DNA of 64,000 bases from an uncultured Senegalimassilia sp. (GTDB lineage: Bacteria > Actinomycetota > Coriobacteriia > Coriobacteriales > Eggerthellaceae). Positions 56,582 through 64,000 of the stretch are shown in pieces. Numbering within the stretch: the stretch's first letter is position 1; each line of letters starts with the position of its first letter. The stretch covers positions 42,466-106,465 of the forward strand of contig CAKUJT010000002.1 of NCBI GenBank assembly GCA_934661765.1, given 5' to 3'. The notes beneath the pieces are model-generated. The model made no database searches, was not told the origin of the DNA, and was given only the letters and a program-made list of their open reading frames with translations. The position numbers and the translations under genes are program-made.

Positions 56582-57796
56582 TTACGGCTCGATGCCGACC
56601 ATCTGGTCGTGCACGATCTCGTAGGTATCGCGCGCAATCATGTACTCCTCATTGGTGGGGATGATGATGATCTGCACCTCAGAGTCGTCGGTGGAGATGA
56701 TGCGCTCGAAGCCGCGATGGCGGTTCTTCTCCTCGTCGAGAACGATGCCCAAAGGCTGCAGGCCGGAGAAGATCATGCGGCGCATCTTATCGCAGTTCTC
56801 GCCGACGCCGGCAGTCAGCACGATGGCGTCCACGCCGCCCATGACGGCGATGTACTGGCCGATATATTTCTTCACCGAGTTCGAGAACATGTCGTAGGCC
56901 AGCATGGCGCGCTCGTTGCCCTCTTCAGAGGCCGTGCGCACGCTGCGCAGGTCGTTGGACACGCCGGAGATGCCGAGCAAACCGGACTGCTTGTTCATGA
57001 GGTTGTTCATTTCCTCGGCGGTCAGGTTCTCATGATCCATGACGAACGGCACGATAGCCGGATCGATGGCACCGCAGCGGGTACCCATCATCAAACCATC
57101 GAGCGGGGTGAGGCCCATGGAGGTATCCACGGCCACGCCATGGTCGATGGCCGATGCCGAACAGCCGTTGCCCAGATGCAGCGTAATCAGCTTCAGGTCC
57201 TCAAGGGGCTCGTCGAGCACCGCGGCAGCGCGCTCGGAAATATAGCGATGCGAAGTGCCGTGCGCACCGTACTTGCGGATGGCATACTTCTCGTACAGCT
57301 CATAAGGGAGCGGGTACATGTACGCCTTCGGCGGCAACGTGGTGAAGAACGAGGTATCGAACACGGCAACCATGGGGATGCCGGGCATGTGCTTCATGCA
57401 AGCATGGATGCCCATAAGCGCCGCACCGTTGTGCAAAGGCGCCAGCTCGGCAAGCTCGTCGATCTTCGCGATGACATCGTCATCGATGAGAACGGAACGA
57501 TCGAAGTATTTGCCGCCCTGCACGATGCGGTGACCGACGGCGTCAATCTCGGACAGCGAAGCAATAGCGGCGTCCTCGCCCGAGACCAGGGATTCCAGCA
57601 CGAGCGCCATAGCGTCGTCGTGGTCCGCCATCTTCGCGTCGATGACCACTTCGTTATCGTCAAGACCGTGCTTGTGGAACGCCTCGGCCGAACCGACGCG
57701 CTCGCAAATGCCCTTGGCCATGAGCGTATGCGTTTCAACATTGATAAGCTGGTACTTCAGCGAAGATGAACCCGCATTGATAACCAAAACGTTCAA
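56582..57796 (-). CDS. ackA: Acetate kinase
   Basis: It makes ATP from acetyl phosphate, the energy step of acetate fermentation. The 404-residue ASKHA enzyme has VINAGSSSLKYQLI (about 5-18), the FDTSFFTTLPPKAYMYPLP loop, GAHGTSHRYI and HLGNGCSASAIDHGVAVDTSMG segments. ATG at 57796 follows AAGGAGG. Length normal. Not in an operon with pta, as the two point at each other. Confidence 0.97.
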   Translation of the reverse strand: MNVLVINAGSSSLKYQLINVETHTLMAKGICERVGSAEAFHKHGLDDNEVVIDAKMADHDDAMALVLESLVSGEDAAIASLSEIDAVGHRIVQGGKYFDRSVLIDDDVIAKIDELAELAPLHNGAALMGIHACMKHMPGIPMVAVFDTSFFTTLPPKAYMYPLPYELYEKYAIRKYGAHGTSHRYISERAAAVLDEPLEDLKLITLHLGNGCSASAIDHGVAVDTSMGLTPLDGLMMGTRCGAIDPAIVPFVMDHENLTAEEMNNLMNKQSGLLGISGVSNDLRSVRTASEEGNERAMLAYDMFSNSVKKYIGQYIAVMGGVDAIVLTAGVGENCDKMRRMIFSGLQPLGIVLDEEKNRHRGFERIISTDDSEVQIIIIPTNEEYMIARDTYEIVHDQMVGIEP

Positions 57797-57902
57797 CGGC
57801 CTGCCTCCTTACCCAAAAGATTTCGAGCCCTCATTGTAGTGGCAAAACACGCCGCACATTGTTGCAAGCGGCGCCCGCGCGGCACTCTGTCGGCAAGCGG
57901 CG

Positions 57903-58157
57903 TTACGAAAGCGTTGTATCACGCTGTTCGTCCGATACCTCCGGCTCAAGCTGGCCCATGAGCACGTCGACCTTCTGCTGCGCCGTTGCCAGGCGGCCCT
58001 GCAGGGCGCGTAACAGCGCAACCCCGCGCTCGTAGCTGGCAAGGCTGTCCTCCAGCTCGAGCGTGTTGGATTCAAGCACGCCGACGATGCCGTCCAGCTC
58101 CGCCATAGCCTCGCGAAACGTCAGATCCTCTACCGGCTTCAAAGCTTCATTGCCCAT
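57903..58157 (-). CDS. xseB: Exodeoxyribonuclease VII, small subunit
   Basis: An 84-residue helical subunit that binds XseA. LTFREAMAELDGIVGVLESNTLELEDSL then YERGVALL are the XseB family marks. ATG at 58157 follows AAGGAATC just past the xseA stop; the earlier in-frame codons inside xseA are dropped. Overlap or near-contact with xseA gives the normal xseA-xseB pair. Confidence 0.93.
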   Translation of the reverse strand: MGNEALKPVEDLTFREAMAELDGIVGVLESNTLELEDSLASYERGVALLRALQGRLATAQQKVDVLMGQLEPEVSDEQRDTTLS

Positions 58158-58158
58158 T

Positions 58159-59850
58159 TCATGATTCCTTCCCCGTAAAGCCATCTTCATCGGCGCGCCG
58201 GACCCCCGACACGCTGCACTCGATCACGCCGTCCGATACCGTCACATCAAGCTTCTGCCCCGCCTGGGCTTGCTCGATCGATTTCACCACGCCACCGTCG
58301 CCGTCACGGGCGATCGAGTAACCCCTGCCGAGAACCGCCAGCGGCGATAGCGCATCAAGCTGCGCGGCCGAAAGGCCTGCCTGCCGGCGAAACGGCTCGA
58401 GCAGCTGGCGACCCGAAGCGAGCAGACGCCGCTGCTCGTTGTCAAGGGACGCCTGTGCACGCTCGCATGCCTGCGGCATCACCCGCATCAGCCGTTCGCG
58501 AGCGCGTTGCGTTTGCGTCGTAGGCGCGTCGACGACCTGCGAAAGCGCCCGCGTCAAGCGCTCACGTTGCCGCTGAACGGCGGCGGCATCAAGGGTCAAG
58601 GCGTTGGGAAGCGCCGAACCCAAACGCTCGCGCAGCCGATCGACCTGCGCGCGATCGCGATCCAAGCTAGCGGGAAGCGCCCTTGCCATCCTATCGGCGT
58701 ACAGATCGACACCCTGCGCCGAAGCCGCCAGCAAAGCGTTGGGGTCGCAAAAGACCGGGCGGCTAGCGATGTGTCCGACCTGCGCGGCGCTGCGCTCGAT
58801 AGCACGCCGAATGCAGGTATCCAGGCTGCCGCGACGCGCACCGAAGAGCGCATCAAGGTTCTCGCGGGCGGGACTCACCGCCTCGGCTGCGGCCGTGGGC
58901 GTTGAAGCGCGCACGTCGGCGACCATGTCGGCGATGGACGTGTCGGGTTCATGCCCGATGCCCGTGACCACCGGCACGGGGCATTTGACGATCATGCGGG
59001 CCAAGAACTCGTCGTTGAACGGCATAAGGTCCTCGTACGACCCGCCGCCGCGCACCACGAGCACCACTTCGGCGCCGGCATGGACCACCGCGCGCATGCC
59101 CTCCACGATGCCAGCCGGGGCCTGCGGGCCCTCCACCGCCACGCCGGAGAACAGCACCCGCGCCACAGGGAAACGGCGGCGCAACGTGCGCAGCACATCG
59201 TGCACTGCATCGCCGCGCGGGCTTGTGACCAGGCCGATGGTAAGGGGGTACGCAGGCAAGGGCAGCTTTCGCGCGGGATCCGCAAGCCCCTCGGCGGAAA
59301 GCTTCCGGGCAAGGTTGGCTACCTGCAATCGCAGCTGCCCCTCGCCCACCGGCGCCAACGAGAACACGTCGAAGTTCATGCGGCCCTTGGCCGCATACAG
59401 CGTGAACCTGCCCGTCAGCTCCACCAGCTGGCCGACCGCCACCTGCACGCCGGCGGCGCGGAAGCGGTTGTTCCACATCATGCACGGAAGGCTTGCCGAC
59501 TTGTCCTTGACCGTGAAATACACGGCCTTGTACCCCGGCTTGTTCGACAGCTCGGATATCTCGCCGACCAGGCGCACCGTCACGCCCTCGAGCGCACCTT
59601 TCGCCAGCTGCATGGCAGCGGATACCGATAACGCGCGCGAAGCGGATTCCTGCGTTGCCGCTCCCCCGCTACGCGAAGCGGCGTTCGCACCCGCCGCCTT
59701 ATGCGCGCCAAACGTAGCCGCGCAGGCACGGGCCGCCTCCTCGGCGGTTCGCGCCGGGCCCGAGGAAGCCCCCGAGTTAGCAAAAACGCCGCGGGGTTTG
59801 CCCGCGGCGCCGTTATATGATCGATCGTAGGCCACGTTGCTACTCGTCAC
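58159..59850 (-). CDS. xseA: Exodeoxyribonuclease VII, large subunit
   Basis: The nuclease subunit, degrading single-stranded DNA. Conserved sequence begins at ALSVSAAMQLAKGALEG (about residue 73), with the OB domain (VRLVGEISELSN ... YFTVKDKSASLPCMMW), then GLVTSPRGDAVHD, VVRGGGSYEDL and VVTGIGHEPDTSIADMVAD of the catalytic domain, and a coiled C-terminus. No start codon lies just before ALSVS, so the frame must begin at GTG 59850 or GTG 59835, giving an Ala/Gly-rich extension of about 70 residues. That extension contains a terminator-like hairpin at 59782-59809. Overlaps the upstream protease stop. Confidence 0.92.
   Translation of the reverse strand: MTSSNVAYDRSYNGAAGKPRGVFANSGASSGPARTAEEAARACAATFGAHKAAGANAASRSGGAATQESASRALSVSAAMQLAKGALEGVTVRLVGEISELSNKPGYKAVYFTVKDKSASLPCMMWNNRFRAAGVQVAVGQLVELTGRFTLYAAKGRMNFDVFSLAPVGEGQLRLQVANLARKLSAEGLADPARKLPLPAYPLTIGLVTSPRGDAVHDVLRTLRRRFPVARVLFSGVAVEGPQAPAGIVEGMRAVVHAGAEVVLVVRGGGSYEDLMPFNDEFLARMIVKCPVPVVTGIGHEPDTSIADMVADVRASTPTAAAEAVSPARENLDALFGARRGSLDTCIRRAIERSAAQVGHIASRPVFCDPNALLAASAQGVDLYADRMARALPASLDRDRAQVDRLRERLGSALPNALTLDAAAVQRQRERLTRALSQVVDAPTTQTQRARERLMRVMPQACERAQASLDNEQRRLLASGRQLLEPFRRQAGLSAAQLDALSPLAVLGRGYSIARDGDGGVVKSIEQAQAGQKLDVTVSDGVIECSVSGVRRADEDGFTGKES
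59782..59809 (-). terminator. Terminator-like hairpin inside the xseA 5' end
   Basis: CGCCGCGGG/CCCGCGGCG, perfect 9-bp stem (59801-59809 with 59787-59795), then TTTTT on the minus strand, about 14 codons into xseA and 30 bases after the metallopeptidase stop. It may end most transcripts from the gene before. Confidence 0.55.
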
Positions 59851-60502
59851 GGGACTGCAGCAGCCACAGCAGCTGCAGGATGGACGTCAAGGCAGCGGCA
59901 ACATAGGTGAGCGCGCAAGCGCGCAGCACGGAATACGCCCCGCCCTGCTCAGCCTGCGAAATGCCCTGGGTCTTAAGATATGCAAGGCCGCGACGCGAGG
60001 CATCGAACTCGACGGGCAGCGTGACCAGCTGGAAGAGCACCACCACGGCGTACATGATGATGGCAAGCGTGGTAAGGCCCGACAGCTGCATGAAGATGCC
60101 GAACATCAGCAGGAACACCCAGGCGTTGGATGCGAAGTTCACCGCCGGCACGAGCGCGCCACGGATCTTCATGGGAGCATACCCCTGCGCGAACTGGATG
60201 GCGTGGCCGGCCTCGTGGCAAGCCGTGGCGATAGCGGTGATGGAGGTTCCGCCGAACGCATCAGGGTCCAAGGTGATCGAGTTGCTGCGCGGGTCGAAGT
60301 GGTCCTGCTGCGGGCCGCCGCGATAAACCTGCACGCCGTGGACGCCGTTGGCCGCCAGCATCATCTCTGCCATCTGAGCACCGGTGACGCGAGTGGAGGC
60401 GGGAACGTGCAGGTACTTGTTGATCTGGCGGTTCACGTACCAAGAAGCGCCCACGCCGATGACCATGGTGACGACGATAAGGCTCAAATAGCTCATGCTC
60501 AT
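59840..60502 (-). CDS. Membrane zinc metallopeptidase, YugP type
   Basis: A 220-residue membrane protein with one N-terminal helix, the zinc motif ATACHEAGHAIQFAQ (about 92-106), and two to three C-terminal helices. The third ligand is probably in the PVEFDASRRG region (about 170). The family is widespread and its substrates are unknown. ATG at 60502 (MSMSYLSL) with an ATG two codons later. It overlaps xseA by eleven bases and follows rnd on the same strand after 220 bases. Confidence 0.88.
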   Translation of the reverse strand: MSMSYLSLIVVTMVIGVGASWYVNRQINKYLHVPASTRVTGAQMAEMMLAANGVHGVQVYRGGPQQDHFDPRSNSITLDPDAFGGTSITAIATACHEAGHAIQFAQGYAPMKIRGALVPAVNFASNAWVFLLMFGIFMQLSGLTTLAIIMYAVVVLFQLVTLPVEFDASRRGLAYLKTQGISQAEQGGAYSVLRACALTYVAAALTSILQLLWLLQSRDE

Positions 60503-60544
60503 ATGGGTGATGCAACTCCTATCGAATGCGTACGGCGCATGCCC

Positions 60545-60601
60545 TGCGCCCCGGGGCGCAGCCGAGAAGGCGTGCGCTTGGTTTAACGAATGGAAAGTAT
60601 A
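60545..60601 (-). promoter_or_regulatory. Candidate promoter and palindrome before the metallopeptidase
   Basis: TATACT -10 box on the minus strand (60596-60601), and downstream of it a perfect 16-bp palindrome TGCGCCCCGGGGCGCA (60545-60560). The palindrome lies in the transcribed leader. Confidence 0.35.
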
Positions 60602-60722
60602 CCGAAGCGAAACCCCTTGCCCGCGGCTTCACGAATGTTCCCGCGAAACGTTCGCAATCCGTTACCGGAAACGCATCGCATTCGCCGCATCCACGTTTCC
60701 GCGTAGCGCTGCGGCGTGCCAG

Positions 60723-61898
60723 CTACTCCTCGCCGTCCAAACGCGTGACCTTCAGGTCGTGGCCTTGCAAGGACAGGACAAGCTTGCCCTCGAGCAGCTC
60801 GATGAGCTCCTCGCCCACGAGCGCCCGGCGCCATCCGCGCAGAAGGTCGATGCCCTGACGGTATCCGCGGGCCATGCGCACCAGGTCGTCGTGGCTTGCC
60901 AACGTGGGGAACGCCACGCCGTTCTCCTTGGCGCGCAGGCGCACAAGCGCGCTCATAAGGTCGAGCGGAGCGTCGACGTTGGGCTCGTTGCGGCCGCTGC
61001 GGTCGAGCTCGGGCCAGCTTTGCGGACCGGATTCCAGCGCCTTCTTCATAAGCCCGGCAACCGTTCGGGCATCGCGGGTGTTGAGCTTCTCGCGCATGCC
61101 GCGCACCATGAACAGCTCGTCGATGGTGCGGGCCTCGCGCTTGCACGCCTCCACGATCTGCTCGTCGGTGATGACCCACTTACGCGGCACGTTGCGCTTC
61201 TGAGCCGTGACCTCGCGCCATGCGGCCACCTCGCGCGCCGCCGCCAGCTGCTTTCGCGAAAGCTGACCGACGCGCTTGAGCCTACGGTAGCGTTCGCGCT
61301 CGTCGGATTCGAAACGCGCAGGATCGCACATCTCGGCGAACTCGGGGTCGAGCCAATGCAAGCGCCCCTGGCGCTCCAATTCCTGCTTCATGTGCTCGTA
61401 CATACGGGGAAGGTAGATGACGTCGTCGGCGGCATAGCGCAGCTGGGATTCCGACAAGGGACGGCGCGACCAGTCGGTGAAGGAATCGACCTTTTTGAGC
61501 GCCACACCGCACTCGGCGTTGACCAAGGCCCCGTAGCCGATCTGCTGCGTGTGCCCCAAAAGGGCCGCTGCCACCTGCGTGTCGAACAGCGGCTGCGGAA
61601 GCACGCCCACCTCATGCCACAAGATCTCAAGGTCCTGCCCGCCGGAGTGCAGCACCTTCATAACGCCGGCATCCTCGAGAAGCGGGGCCAGCACATGCAA
61701 GTCCTTGATGCAAAACGGGTCGACCACCGCCACCTCGTCGTCGGTGGCGAATTGGATCAAGCACAGGCGCGCATAATAGGTCTTCTCGCGTAAAAACTCG
61801 GTGTCGATGGCAAGGACGCTTGAGCGGCGTGCTCGCTCGACGAACGCCTCCAGTGCTTCTTGATCTTCGATATACACCCGGTAATTCCTCACGTTCAT
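60723..61898 (-). CDS. rnd: Ribonuclease D
   Basis: A 391-residue 3'-5' exoribonuclease for tRNA end maturation. The DEDD site is AIDTEFLREKTYY (about 28), HSGGQDLEIL (about 83) and RYAADDVIYLPRM (about 153); an HRDC domain follows (about 205-285, ITDEQIVEACKREARTIDEL) and a second HRDC-like tail. ATG at 61898 has no strong ribosome site. Divergent from the lipid kinase across only 47 bases. Confidence 0.93.
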   Translation of the reverse strand: MNVRNYRVYIEDQEALEAFVERARRSSVLAIDTEFLREKTYYARLCLIQFATDDEVAVVDPFCIKDLHVLAPLLEDAGVMKVLHSGGQDLEILWHEVGVLPQPLFDTQVAAALLGHTQQIGYGALVNAECGVALKKVDSFTDWSRRPLSESQLRYAADDVIYLPRMYEHMKQELERQGRLHWLDPEFAEMCDPARFESDERERYRRLKRVGQLSRKQLAAAREVAAWREVTAQKRNVPRKWVITDEQIVEACKREARTIDELFMVRGMREKLNTRDARTVAGLMKKALESGPQSWPELDRSGRNEPNVDAPLDLMSALVRLRAKENGVAFPTLASHDDLVRMARGYRQGIDLLRGWRRALVGEELIELLEGKLVLSLQGHDLKVTRLDGEE

Positions 61899-61945
61899 AT
61901 CGTTGTGCTTTATGATGTAAGAATACCGCAACGGAAGGGAAAACC

Positions 61946-62854
61946 GTGAAACTGCTTGTCATCAACAACCTGGCATCGGGATACGGCGAAGGAGCCATCT
62001 ACGATTTCATGCGCAGCTTCGCCGCCGACGGCGACGACATCTGCATGCGCTGCACCAACGGCACCACCCCGATAAGCACGCTGCTCGACGATGCGAAGGG
62101 CTTCGACGCCGTGATCGCGGCGGGCGGAGACGGCACTGTGGCCACGGTGTGCTACCTGCTGGCCAACACCGGCATACCCGTATTGCCCTTCCCCGCAGGC
62201 ACGGCCAATCTGCTGGCCCTCAACCTTGCGAGCCCGCTCGAGCCCCATGCGCTCGCCAAGATGGTGCGCGCCGGGCAAACCCTTGATTTCGACATGGGCG
62301 AGATCTGCGTCGATGGGCATCGCTTCGGGTTCTCCATCATGGCCGGAGCCGGCTACGACGCCGTCATCATGCGCGGGGCGCAACGCGGCAAGCGGCTGCT
62401 CGGCCCCATGGCATACCTCCAATCGGCGGTGGCCAACGCCATGCCGCAACAGTCGAAGTTCACGCTCACCTTGGACGGCCGTCAGGTGCAAAGCGAGGGC
62501 CTCGGGGTGCTGCTCGTGAACTTCAGCAAAATCCAGTTCGATATCACAGTTACGCACGACAACAAGCCGCGCGACGGCGAGTTCGATGTGGTGGTACTGA
62601 AGGCGAAGACCGCATTCGACCTGATACCGGCAGCCATTGCAGGCCTTTTGGATCGTGACGGCGAATTCCCCGACCGCACCGATGCGCTCGAACTCTTCCG
62701 CGCCAAAAAGGTCACGATCGAAGCCGACCCGGCCATGGAGGTTCAATACGACGGCGAGGCCACCGGGCTTTCCACGCCGTTTTCCGCGCGGATCCTGCCC
62801 AGGGCCACGCGCCTGTTCATCTCCGACGAAGGCTACTCGCAGTTCGCGCGATAG
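61946..62854 (+). CDS. Diacylglycerol kinase-type lipid kinase
   Basis: A 302-residue member of the DagK/YegS family phosphorylating a lipid hydroxyl. VIAAGGDGTVATVCYLL (about 57) is the nucleotide loop and FPAGTANLLALNL (about 82) follows; the C-terminal beta sandwich is complete. It starts at GTG 61946 behind GGAAGGG. Lipid substrate not determined. Confidence 0.9.
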   Translation: MKLLVINNLASGYGEGAIYDFMRSFAADGDDICMRCTNGTTPISTLLDDAKGFDAVIAAGGDGTVATVCYLLANTGIPVLPFPAGTANLLALNLASPLEPHALAKMVRAGQTLDFDMGEICVDGHRFGFSIMAGAGYDAVIMRGAQRGKRLLGPMAYLQSAVANAMPQQSKFTLTLDGRQVQSEGLGVLLVNFSKIQFDITVTHDNKPRDGEFDVVVLKAKTAFDLIPAAIAGLLDRDGEFPDRTDALELFRAKKVTIEADPAMEVQYDGEATGLSTPFSARILPRATRLFISDEGYSQFAR

Positions 62855-62871
62855 CAAACTGGCGAAACGGC

Positions 62872-62914
62872 AGCGGCCCCGCAGGCTCAAGGTCTGCGAG
62901 GCCGCTTCGTTTCA
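62872..62914 (+). terminator. Terminator of the lipid kinase gene
   Basis: AGCGGCC/GGCCGCT with an inner GCAG/CTGC stem, then TCGTTTC. 18 bases after the stop. T run weak. Confidence 0.6.
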
Positions 62915-63020
62915 GGTTCGCCACCCGAATCCGCTACGCGGATATTTGACCGGCAAGCGCACCGTCGGCCGCGTGCGGCGACCGACGGTGGTCGCTCAAG
63001 CTCGTATCGGCGCAGGCAAG

Positions 63021-63860
63021 CTAGCTGTTCGCCTGCTCGCTCTTGAGCTGCTCGCCTTCGAGCTGCTCCTTCCTGCGCTCTTCCTTCCACTTCGCAAGAT
63101 TCGAGCTATAGCGCATTTGGATAAGCTCCAGCACCACCGCGAACACCATGGCACAGTACACCATGAGCTTCTCCATGTGCATGTCGAGCACCTCGATGCC
63201 CGAGTTGATGCCCAGCGAGTCGAAGAACAGCAGCAAGCCGATGACGGTGATGAACACCAAGGCCAAGATCTTCATCTCCGTGTGCCTGTTGATGAAGTCG
63301 GCGATTGCGTCAATGAACACCATCATGATGATAATGGCGAAGATGACCGCCATGACCATGATGATCAGATGCTCCGCCAAGCCCACCGCGGTGATGACCG
63401 AGTCGATGGAGAACACCAGGTCCATGACCATGATGGTGGCGATAGCCTGGCCAAGGCCGATGCGATGCATCTCCTTGTGCTCCTCGGAATGCGCGGCCTT
63501 CTCCTCGGTCAGGGCAAGCACGTCGCGAAGCTCTTCGATGCCCTTATAGATCAGATACGTACCGCCCGCCAGCAGCACCAGGTCGCGCACGTTGAACGCA
63601 TGCTGGAAAAAGCCCAGGTCCAAGGTGAACAGCGGCTTGGTCATATGCACCAGATAGCTGGCGAAGCACAGGAAGATGCAGCGCGATATCATGGCGCCCA
63701 GCAAACCGAGCTTACGGCCGATATGCTGATGCTCGGGCGCCAGGCGGTTGGTGGTGATGGAGATGAACACGATGTTGTCCACGCCCAGCACCACCTCCAA
63801 AAACATAAGCGTCAGCAAGCTGATCCAAGCTTCAGGTGTGGCGAAGATGGAAAAGTCCAT
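63021..63860 (-). CDS. TerC family integral membrane protein
   Basis: A 279-residue protein with about eight membrane helices and the family's charged intramembrane residues: FLEVVLGVDNIVFI near residue 19 and IMVMDLVFSIDSVITAVGL (about 128). The family is linked to metal ion export, including manganese, and to tellurite genes. The C-terminal 25 residues are very polar. ATG at 63860 lies eight bases after AAAGGAG. The substrate is inferred from family only. Confidence 0.9.
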   Translation of the reverse strand: MDFSIFATPEAWISLLTLMFLEVVLGVDNIVFISITTNRLAPEHQHIGRKLGLLGAMISRCIFLCFASYLVHMTKPLFTLDLGFFQHAFNVRDLVLLAGGTYLIYKGIEELRDVLALTEEKAAHSEEHKEMHRIGLGQAIATIMVMDLVFSIDSVITAVGLAEHLIIMVMAVIFAIIIMMVFIDAIADFINRHTEMKILALVFITVIGLLLFFDSLGINSGIEVLDMHMEKLMVYCAMVFAVVLELIQMRYSSNLAKWKEERRKEQLEGEQLKSEQANS

Positions 63861-63954
63861 ACACATTGCTCCTTTACGTCGTTTCGTCCAATCCAAAGCG
63901 CGCCGTTGCGCACGGCGCGCGGTTTACCCCGTCTCCTCGGAAAAGCTGCGCAAT

Positions 63955-64000
63955 AAAAAAGACTCATGGCGCAACGCTTTGAAAACGTTGCGCCATGAGT
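63955..64000 (-). terminator. Terminator of a gene beyond the window edge
   Basis: A perfect 15-bp stem (63962-63976 with 63986-64000), nine-base loop, then six Ts on the minus strand. The gene it ends must start to the right of the window. Confidence 0.85.

Noticed and set aside
62961..62996. Hairpin after terC as a terminator
   Set aside because: The stem is good but no T run follows on the minus strand, so I did not list it.
63898..63920. GC-rich hairpin before terC as a riboswitch
   Set aside because: A perfect nine-bp stem only, with no alternative fold or known metal-sensing motif; likely leader or spacer structure.

Overview
The window is a gene-dense, high-GC chromosomal segment of an anaerobic actinobacterium. 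Class Coriobacteriia, probably Eggerthellaceae, is the best guess. The guess rests on the actinobacterial integration host factor beside gmk, selenocysteine machinery, 2-oxoacid:ferredoxin oxidoreductase, a dehydratase-activase pair, Pta/AckA fermentation genes, and frequent GTG/TTG starts with AAAGGAG-type ribosome binding sites. I see no rRNA, prophage, insertion sequence or CRISPR array. I name no species.

Layout, left to right. 1-2196: competence DNA uptake (comEC, cut by the window edge, and comEA). 2617-5161: thiI, then mihF-gmk-rpoZ. 5378-18647: pyrimidine biosynthesis on the minus strand in two blocks, carA-carB-(terminator)-pyrK-pyrD-pyrF and pyrR-pyrB-pyrC, separated by two tandem plus-strand MFS transporters; pyrE is absent. 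Both blocks begin with the same PyrR-binding-loop plus terminator leader. 19005-30956: a glycosyltransferase, then a selenium region: class V aminotransferase, dehydratase activase, selenocysteine-containing SelD read through an in-frame UGA, DUF3343 protein, YedF, dehydratase-like iron-sulfur protein, FNT channel, SelA, SelB and the UCA tRNA-Sec gene. 31060-33702: Ser/Thr kinase, HTH protein and membrane lipoprotein-like protein. 34165-40150: a four-subunit 2-oxoacid:ferredoxin oxidoreductase, a ParA-like ATPase, an acyl-CoA synthetase and an XRE-cupin regulator. 40278-47754: rsmB-fmt-def, dnaG, and a divergent dGTPase-like/phosphodiesterase pair. 47907-54886: a fused ABC exporter, brnQ-coaX and a family 2 glycosyltransferase. 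55095-57796: pta and ackA, convergent. 57903-63860: rnd, zinc metallopeptidase, xseA, xseB, a lipid kinase and a TerC protein.

How parts work together. PyrR, made from its own attenuated operon, probably senses UMP and shuts both pyrimidine blocks through the paired RNA hairpins. SelD makes selenophosphate, SelA converts Ser-tRNA-Sec to Sec-tRNA-Sec, and SelB delivers it at UGA; SelD itself needs this machinery. The oxidoreductase, acyl-CoA synthetase, Pta and AckA fit fermentation of amino acids or ketoacids through acyl-CoA and ferredoxin.

The most interesting places are the Sec-encoded SelD with its likely SECIS, the selenium-linked dehydratase/YedF/DUF3343 cluster with a strong palindrome, the twin PyrR leaders, an RGG-rich extension on RsmB, and a terminator-like hairpin inside the start of xseA. 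All assignments are from reading the sequence; no searches were run.
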